From Pelodera strongyloides (lineage: Eukaryota; Nematoda; Chromadorea; Rhabditida; Rhabditidae), in contig JAANDG010000633.1 in assembly GCA_036852015.1 (NCBI GenBank), positions 1 to 64,000 of the forward strand: a stretch of DNA of 64,000 nt, given 5' to 3'. Made by a program: the position numbers and the translations under genes. Position 1 is the stretch's first letter. Every line of letters starts with the position of its first letter. The notes beneath the pieces are model-generated. The model ran no database searches. It saw nothing but the letters and a program-made list of their open reading frames with translations, and was not told the origin of the DNA. This document shows, piece after piece, positions 51,448-60,400 of this stretch.

Positions 51448-54400
51448 GAAAGAGAGAGAGAGAGAGAGAAAGAGAGAGAAAGAGAGAGAAAGAGTTGCTT
51501 GTGTCTGATTGAACGGTGTCCACCACTTTCGTGATGAAGAACACACGCTGGAAGCCCCCCTATCCTTCTATTTTTTACACTTTCTATCTGAGATCCTCAA
51601 AATGTTCTGCTATGAAAATCCAAAAATGGGCTAGCAAAAAAGACGAAATGTAAATTACACAAAATAATAAAATAATCGAAAAAATCAGCCCGTGGCTCAA
51701 AGTATAGGATAAAGCTTGTCCGCGTAAGAATTCTCTACACACACACACACACACAAATTTTTCAATAAATCCAGACAGAGGAGCAAGCAAGCGAAGTATT
51801 CAGTGAAGTGAATTAATTCAACGACGAAATTGATAGGAAATAAAAATTGAAAATATTATTTCATTAAATTATTTGGAAAAATATTAAGAAATTAAATTGT
51901 GGGGCTCATTTAAAAAGGATGCTTTTTTGTTTGTTGCAAAGTCTTTCAAAATAAAACACCAATAATTTCAGCGCATAATTAGAATACGCATTTTCTTTAT
52001 TACTAACATTTTGAATACGGCAATACCGTAACCGTGCAGCCCTACAGTATTGCCCAATTAAAAATGAGGCTATGATTGGGTCCTGCACCGGAAATTAAAT
52101 TTCGCGCCAGGTTAAAAAATAATACTTTTGTTTACAGTTACAGTACGCCAAAAAGTTGGAATGCATAAATAAGACACATGTGAATATAAGCAATTAGCAC
52201 ACAAGCGTAAACAAAAATAAACAATTGGTTATTGACGGCAAGAAAAAAAAACAATAGTATTGAATACACACGCACAATAGCATTCCCACTACTGGTTACT
52301 GTAATTTCACGTAAAATAAAAATAGCAAAACAAAAGGCAGATCATCAGTACTAGGAACAAATAATTAAAATAAATAATAATAAAATAAAAATAAAAATAA
52401 TAGAACTTACTGTGGATCGGACGAGGTTACCGACGAGGCCCTGGAAACGGGCCGCGGTGCCAGCTCCCTAGCGTCCTCCGACGGCCGGTACAAGAAACTC
52501 TCCCGCCGTCCATGATGCCCCAGCGGCGGTCCCAGGTGTCCGGGTGCATCTCCACCACTGAAAGTCGTCGACGAACTTAGCGAGGTCGGTGTGCGCACCA
52601 CCGACGCAGCCGCCGCGTCAGACGCGGTAGCCGCGACGGCTTCGCGATCCCGACTCGCGTCGCGGAACAGGTTGTGCAGGTGCAGGTCGCGCCGCAGCGA
52701 CGCCAGTCCGAAGCCATGCCGCTTGCGCGGCATTCCTGAAGCTGGCCAGCGGGCGATTGGCCCCACAACTTTGTCTGTGAGTCTATGCGACGACGCTGGC
52801 CACTCTGGCGCTCTAGGCTCTTTGCCCCCAGGCTATGCCACTAAGACCCAATGGACAGCTGCTTTGAGGTGGCCCGCGACCCAGAGTGAGGCCCAAAGAA
52901 TGAAAAGTGGAGGCGCTTCCCTGAAGGGAGAAATATCCCCCCCCCCCCAGGCCCGCACACTAGCAAAAACTTTTTGTTTCTTTAGAAGATAACTCTCACT
53001 CTCACACACGAAATAAAGAATATCATATCTTGCTCTAAACCTAGGTACACGTGACGTTGTAATTTTGTTTATGCATGGATCTGAGGTAAACCGATTTATA
53101 AATGGGACACTTTGTATAAGAAATAGAAAAGCTGAGGTCTCCGCCTCTGGTGAGATAGTACATGCTTGCCAGCTGGATAACTTGCTAGCCAAGCAATTTA
53201 TTAATGCTATGCGTCGAAATTTTACCACGTTTATGCTAATTCTTTGAAACTATGAATAACCAGTGGGTACTTTTATCATTCCTTTGCACAGATCAAATTG
53301 GCTGCAAAGGAATCTAAGTTTTTATATATTTTTTTTATTACATAAACTTTTTTATTAACTAAAATGTCTTTACTGATCACAGTCCGCTCGAGAGAGCATA
53401 AATAATTCGGAGGGTGATGACGTCAGAGCTTTGGAGTGTTGTTGTTGTTTGAAAAGGATAAGAGATAGACGAGATAAGACATAGAGGGGAATCAGAGAGA
53501 GAGAGAGAGAGATTTGTAGAGTGTATTGTGGATAGAGAGAAAGAGTAGTGAGAGAGGCACGAGAGTTGGAGGGAGTAGAAGATAGAGAGGGAAGGCATGG
53601 AGAGACAGAGAGGAGAGAACAAAAGTTTTTCTACTTGTTTCATCGATGATAAGCCGTATGATGGGGCTTGTTGTGTAAAGTTGTGACAATGGCGACCACT
53701 TTTTATTCACGGATAATTTTGAAAACAATTCGTTGTTATGAACAAGAGCTCCTAAAGAGAGTGATATATACATAGGAGTGAAAAACAATGCAAACCAGAC
53801 AAAGATAGTTTTAGTACCGATAGCCTAGCAAATTTTATAGTAGGATATTGCTTGATCTCTCTCGTATAATGCACTGTGATAGGCAACGGATTCGAACCTG
53901 GGTTTTGCGGGTGAGAAACAATACCTTATCCAGCTGCACCATGTGCTTAAACGATGATTTACCTACCTCTTGTCCAAAACTCCTTGGTTGTTAAAATCGA
54001 CCAGAAAGTTTACCTACAGACCAATTTCAGCTATTCAAGAATCCCTGATCCCTTATTGTCGATTAATACCATATGGTGACATCAAAATACTACAATCGGC
54101 AAAGCTGCGAGGCTCTTGCGCCAAAGTCGCGCCGCGTCAGAGCCACGTCAAATTCGGAAATTTCCATTTTGCTAATTTATGGTATAATAATAATACAGTG
54201 TATTTTTAATAAAAAGTTATCATGTATCCGAACGTGGCAATAAAAAAAGCAATCCCAAAATCTCATTCGAAATACGCGTGTGAAGAAATGTCCATAAGCA
54301 TCACGGAAATTTGATTGAGAAAATATTTATATGGTGAATTGGAAACTTTATGTTGCTCCAAATATTGTTGAGCTACGGTAGAAATTGTCGGCTCTATAGA

Positions 54401-57400
54401 TCTTGGCCTATTCCTCGGTGATTTCTATTTCCCGAATACGACCGCAACCCTGCATACACTAATTATGCATCCCCATAGCGTATGTATATAATAATACACT
54501 TATTATTAGCCCTTTGCATCACAACATTTTTTAACCTCCTCAGTTCGTGACATTTTCCCTGCTATATCGAATTACTAGAAGAATATCAAATTTCCGCAAG
54601 AAAACAAACAACTGGTGACTCAGTATTAAAGCGGCATGGCACGTGGTTTGTGAAACACATGCTGGACTGCCTTCTCATGTGGCTGCGTTCCATTCTGTGC
54701 CGGCACAAATACACAATTTGCATATATAGTACACATACGGCATGGTAAAGACAGTAGGTCCAGGTCCAACATACGTTTTGGTTTCACAACCAGATTCATC
54801 ATACTATTAGACTAATGGTATGGGAAGGCATATTGCATGCCATACTAAATTAAATTTTCAACTCTATATTTTTTCCCCGAAACTAATTCCAACAGGACAT
54901 TGTATTTAGAAGGTATTCCATGCAAATTTCTACAGTTCTGGCCCGGCATCTTGCCAAATTGATTTTTAATAATGTAGTGTCACCCCTTATTATTACAAAA
55001 GGAAATCATTTCTCTAAAAGTTAATTTAGAAAAAAATCAATCAGTTCTTTTGTTGACTTTCAAAAAAATTCAACAACAAAAAAAAGTGTTCGCCGGTTTT
55101 TGGTGACAAAATTCAACAGAAGAACGTCACAAGTTTTGACTTGTCTTTTTAATAAAAGGAAAAGGGAAAAAGAAATAAAAACGTCAGGGTTTTGAGGGAC
55201 TTCATAGGAAACGAAGGAACCATTTGGTGACCAGTTGGTGACCTTGTCGTGACCAAGTTTTATCGAAAATCGTCCTCAAATGGTCACAAAATGGTCACGC
55301 CACAAAACCATTTGGTTACTGGCAACCGACGGGTTTTCCTTGGTTTCGGCAATTACTCCGTTTTCATGGGTTATATGACCATTAACCTTTTCCTACGACA
55401 GCTATGCTGGGAATCTATGTAAATGAACGAAAGTACTTATAGATAAATACCTATAGATTATTAATTACCAAAAAGATCTTACTTGCAACAGGGAAGGGGC
55501 TCAAAGGCTCTAGCGTTATAAAAAAAGTATAAAAATAGGAAAGAAACAATTGTTTCAATATTAACATTGTAGGGTCCGAGCTCCGAGCCTCATTCAATTG
55601 ACAAATCAGAAATTCAATTTTAAGTCTTTCTCTCTTCTTTGTAAGAAATCAGCATTTTTGTCTCGTTTCAAACTTTTCCTTTGAATAAATGTCAACAGAA
55701 GGGGGTTTATGTTTATAGTTAAACTGGAAAAAAATGTGCCCATCGTATAAGTATACCGTAAAACTGCAGATATCGATGCTGCCTATGCAAATTTATCGTG
55801 AGCGATCAAAATTTGCATAGACAGCTTGGATGTTTGCAGTTTCACGGTATAATTTTACGATGGGCACATCGGAAAAGTTCACCAGGGGGAAACTAGATAA
55901 AATTTGGTTATATATTGTAATAACAATGCTTTATGTTCAGTATAAACGTATCGTCAATATTAGTTAACTTTGATGGGCCTGCCCCTTTAAAGTACTAGCA
56001 CTGGTTCCCAAATTTCCCAAGTAGTCTTTGAGTTGAGCCTTTATTATGGTCAGCATTTAGAATTCGTTAACTTGTGCTCTTTTCCAGCAAAAATTCGATT
56101 TTGTGTTTTCAGCCCCAATCCTTGCCATTTACCATTTTGTTCCGCTCGGAAAATTGGGTATTTTCCCCATTTTTCTCTCTATTTTCAAGACGAAATTGAT
56201 TGCGAAAAAGAAGCGTTTGAGTGTGACAACTCTGTATTTGTAACTTAATTATATGAAATTATTTTAATAATATAAACTGGACCACTGTTTAGCCAAGAAT
56301 ACATTTTATATTTTTAATTGTTTAGTATTAATGTAGGGGTAAAAAGTGAGTGGCAGGCCAAAAGAAACAAATAGACTGTCGGAAGTAGTGGCCAATTTTT
56401 TTGAAGTTAGTTTTTTCTCGAAGTTTTCACTTCTGAGCTTGTGTATTAGCGTTGGGACCCTTCGGCTTATGTATGAAAAGTGAGGGCACATATGTATGTC
56501 TTTTTATAATCGACATATAGCTAGGAGTATTGGTATCAGTTTTCAACCAGCAATAAACACACCCCGGAAGGGCCTCATTTGTCACGTTATCGTCTCTGCG
56601 AAAAAAAGCTAATTGGTAATTGTACCTTAATTATAAGCAAACCCAAACAACTACTATTTATTTCACGTATCATGACTATAAGGAATCCCAGGGTTACGTA
56701 CCCCATTAAGCCTCCTATTCCCTATTTTATATGCACTTTCTAAAGCGATAAACAAATGCGTTCTGCCTTGGAACCCCATAATTCGAAGTGAAATAGAAAG
56801 CACCCCAACGCGGGACGAAATTAAAAATGGTCGGAAAAAGTAAATTGTTTTCGGGTGAAAATGTGATTGCCAGTTATTCACAATCAGAGATATTTTAGAA
56901 ATGTAAAATTATTTTATTTTATTACAGTATACTTTTGTAATAATTTACCGTGCATGGTACTGCTCGTATCGGAGTGGTTATTTGTTTACTTTCCACATAT
57001 ACGTTTGAAACTTACTTACTTCGTGTAATTACTCCCTTACTTACTTGATTAATTATCACAGATTATTTTTTTTTCTTGCACTGTAGATTAGATCGTCCCT
57101 CACGGCAATATCCTCTTTACATTTAACATTTAAAGCGAAATACCGGCCGGTTTTTGAAACGCATTGCATACCTACTTTCTTATGCTTATGCAGCATATGC
57201 AAATGAGCAAAAATTAGAATAAAAACTAGACCCCAATTAGACCCCTCTTCGCATAAATGCATAGAAATGCCAGTGCTTGAGATGCGTTTCAAAAACCGGC
57301 CTGTATTTCGCTTTAAATAACAGTCAGCGTATGTATAATCAATAGATTATAGTCATAGTTTGCGAGCACATAGTTATTTCCTTCCAAGTCTATTTGGGTA

Positions 57401-60400
57401 GCCTAAAGTTATTCTCTGGTTGATTGAGTTCCAAAAAAAGCCCCCTGGAACCCCTCTTTTTCGCTTAGTTATGCACGCTTTGGTTGAGCTTCCTCACTAG
57501 AACTAGAAAACACATGTCTAAGGGAATCTGAGAATACTCATGAAAAGTCCATAGATTTTTATGGGCCAACCTTGACAGAGCGAAAAAAAACACAAGAAGG
57601 TAATAGTTTTTGAAGTTGAGTATATTTCTGTTTCATTCAAAAAAGTAATTCAACCCCGTTGACCGTAGTTACGGCTGAAATCTTACTAACGCTCACTATT
57701 TTCGGTTTAATGTTTGTTGGATCCACTTTCTTGACCAGGAGCATGACGTTGTATATGTTTAGAATTAGATTAGATAAACAATAATTGTAAGATTGAAATC
57801 TTCATCAAAAAGCATCCCATTCATAGGTATCGTTAGTGGCGAACAATTTAGTAATGCATAATCCTATGTGCCCCCCCCCCCCAAATTACAGCTGAAAACA
57901 TGTGCCGATTTTTTGCTTGCCAGTCGGTTGAAGCAGTTCGTAATAAACCAAAACATATGCCCGTCCTACATTCATATCGGATATGGCAGACTGCAGACAG
58001 CCAGACTCCAGACTACAAGATGGGTGTACGCAATAATTTGAAATTTGTAAGAAGGCGTAGTTTTGAAGCTAAGTATTATCCAAAATAATTTCATCTATGA
58101 AAATAATGTAGATGTGGATTAGATCCTGCATACTGTGGAAACCTTACATTCAGCTAAAAACAGAAGAATGGGGAAAAAATTTGCAAATTAAAGCGAAATA
58201 CCGGCCGGTTTTTGAAAGAACTTGGGGTCTAATTGGGGTCTAGTTTTTATTCTAATTTTTCCTCATTGGCATATCCTGAAAATGCTGCATAAGAAAACAG
58301 GTCTACGCAATGCGTTTCAAAACCCGGCCGGTATTTCGCTTTAACAGTTTTAAAGGTGTTCGTCCGAAGTCACCTTATCACACTAATTACAGGGTAAAGA
58401 TTAATGAGGTACTCAATTAGAAGAGTATATAATGGCAAAATAAAGTTGGTTGCCTAATAAGATAAGAGTAAATAGGGAAAATCACATACTACCGCTTTAT
58501 AATTTCTAATGGTAGATTTCTGTTCTATTACGAATCTCAGGTAATAACACAGGAGCAAAATATACCATCAATAATAATGCTACGATCGATATAAAGCAAA
58601 AGTGCGTCTGTGAGAATCAATTACAAGATATCAAAAATGGATTATCCAAAAAAAGTATTTTTTTTTTGGATGTTTACCGTAGAATATGAGAAAATCATTA
58701 TTTTTTCCGACGGATCAAGTTAATCCTTTAAACTTTAAAGATATTCTGAGAATGACTAATGCTTAGAGATATATGTGAGATATATTGAATATAATACAGA
58801 GAAAAATAGAAATGATATTCTGAAAACTTAACTACCAGGAGCTGTATACTTATATAACAATAGTGTAACATAATCTCTCACCTGTTTGTATTATCCTTGT
58901 AGAAATCGCCATAACACTTCAACTTCACATTTTAAATTTAATAAAAATCGAAAAATCAATAGTACCCTCTAGTATTCTTTATTTGCAATATTGTGTCATC
59001 TTTCAAAGGGCAGAAATTCAAATTCGTATGAAAAAAGTTTGTACCAGAACTCGCTCAAAATATCGCATATAGAGAACACTAAGGGGTAATATTGATTTTT
59101 CAATTCTAATTATTGATTTATCGATTTATCGATTGATTAAAAGATGACTGACCGTCTGGATCCCGGCACGAACCATACGGTGTGTCGTCGATTCGCCATC
59201 GCTCTGTGTGATGGAGGGGCCGTGGTTCGCCTCTGCAGTTCATGCGACGCCCCGCCCATCAATGGACCGCCATTGGGCGACGTGTGCGGCGCCAGTGCCG
59301 CGTCCATCTCCGCGTCGGAACAGAGAACGCCAACCGGGAGCGAGCTCTGAGTTTGGAGGACGGGCGAGAACGGGCGAAGCGGGTGAGCGAGCCGCTCGGG
59401 AACAGCGGCAGGCGCGACGTCTGAAAGGGAAAAAGTATAAAGTATGGCGGTTTAAAGTTTAAACTATTCAGTATGGATGTAATATAATACCTCCTAAGGC
59501 TTTATGAGCTCTGTTCTTCTTTATCGAAGTAGCTAGCGTTTAATAATCAAGTGTTAGGACAACAAAACATAATCAACAAAAAGCATGAGTGAAGAACCAA
59601 AAAAAAGCAAATATAATATGATCTGAGCATGCAAATAGAAATATAACCGAGTAAAACAAAATGGACGATACACGTACAACGTTCAGTGGCCGTATGCACG
59701 AACAGCGTATCCCTGATTGGTGTGATCAGGGATGGTGTGATCAATCCCTGACTGATCCCATTCTTTCTCTCACCTCCCACTGGGAGCTGGGTGCATATTC
59801 CCGGAGTTCGCGCATACGATCACAGCTGTGTTCGTTATAAAAGCTTAAAGAAAACGAGTAAGTGTTACAATTGTGGTACCACGAATACCATATACCAGCA
59901 CCCTAACGTAATTGTTTTTTAAAATAGTGCATATTACCAACCCACACGTTTCAATTAACATTTTTATCCATATTCTATTAGTTCTAATTGTTTATTCACT
60001 TAATTATATCTATATCTGCTCATCTACTAATTGCAAGTCCCGAATCTGCTAGGACCTAGGACAATGACTAAGTCCCGTTTTTCTTCACAAAATTATGATG
60101 ACTCATACATCGTATTATTGAATAATCTAGTCCCCATTTATCCCTTTTACATCTTTTTATCTATTTTTAATCCACTAACAACTTATCATGTTTTTCTTAT
60201 GTATGCATATATATTTGCATATTTCTATCCTTGCAAAACGTCATAAAATAAAGATTCGAAAAGCACACAAATGTGAGAAATTCCATAGATTTTCAATAGT
60301 TTAACGGGAAAATTGACGGCAATGTCCCGTTTCCCACCGTTGCAAATTATAAAACAAACTGTTTTTTTTATCCTATTTTCAAAAGCTTGGTTGGTTTGCC

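Larger units (their letters stand above)
42265..52410. other. Large pde-4 intron (about 10 kb)
   Basis: Holds GA/TC tracts (42775-42845, 43075-43125, 43431-43470, 43678-43720, 47738-47820, 48327-48425, 49357-49395, 49708-49785, 50571-50702, 50788-50830, 51408-51496), a foldback at 46316-46476, a minisatellite at 49020-49205, a SINE S1 copy near 49960 and CREs at 43665 and 49328. No gene recognised. Confidence 0.6.
52736..59152. other. Large pde-4 intron (about 6.4 kb)
   Basis: Holds a GA tract (53497-53600), a tRNA-like sequence (53878-53945), a family D element at 54626, a family E relative at 55700-55990, family A MITEs at 57130 and 58188, and a CRE at 53418. Frames at 52740-53250 on both strands were not recognised. 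Confidence 0.6.
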
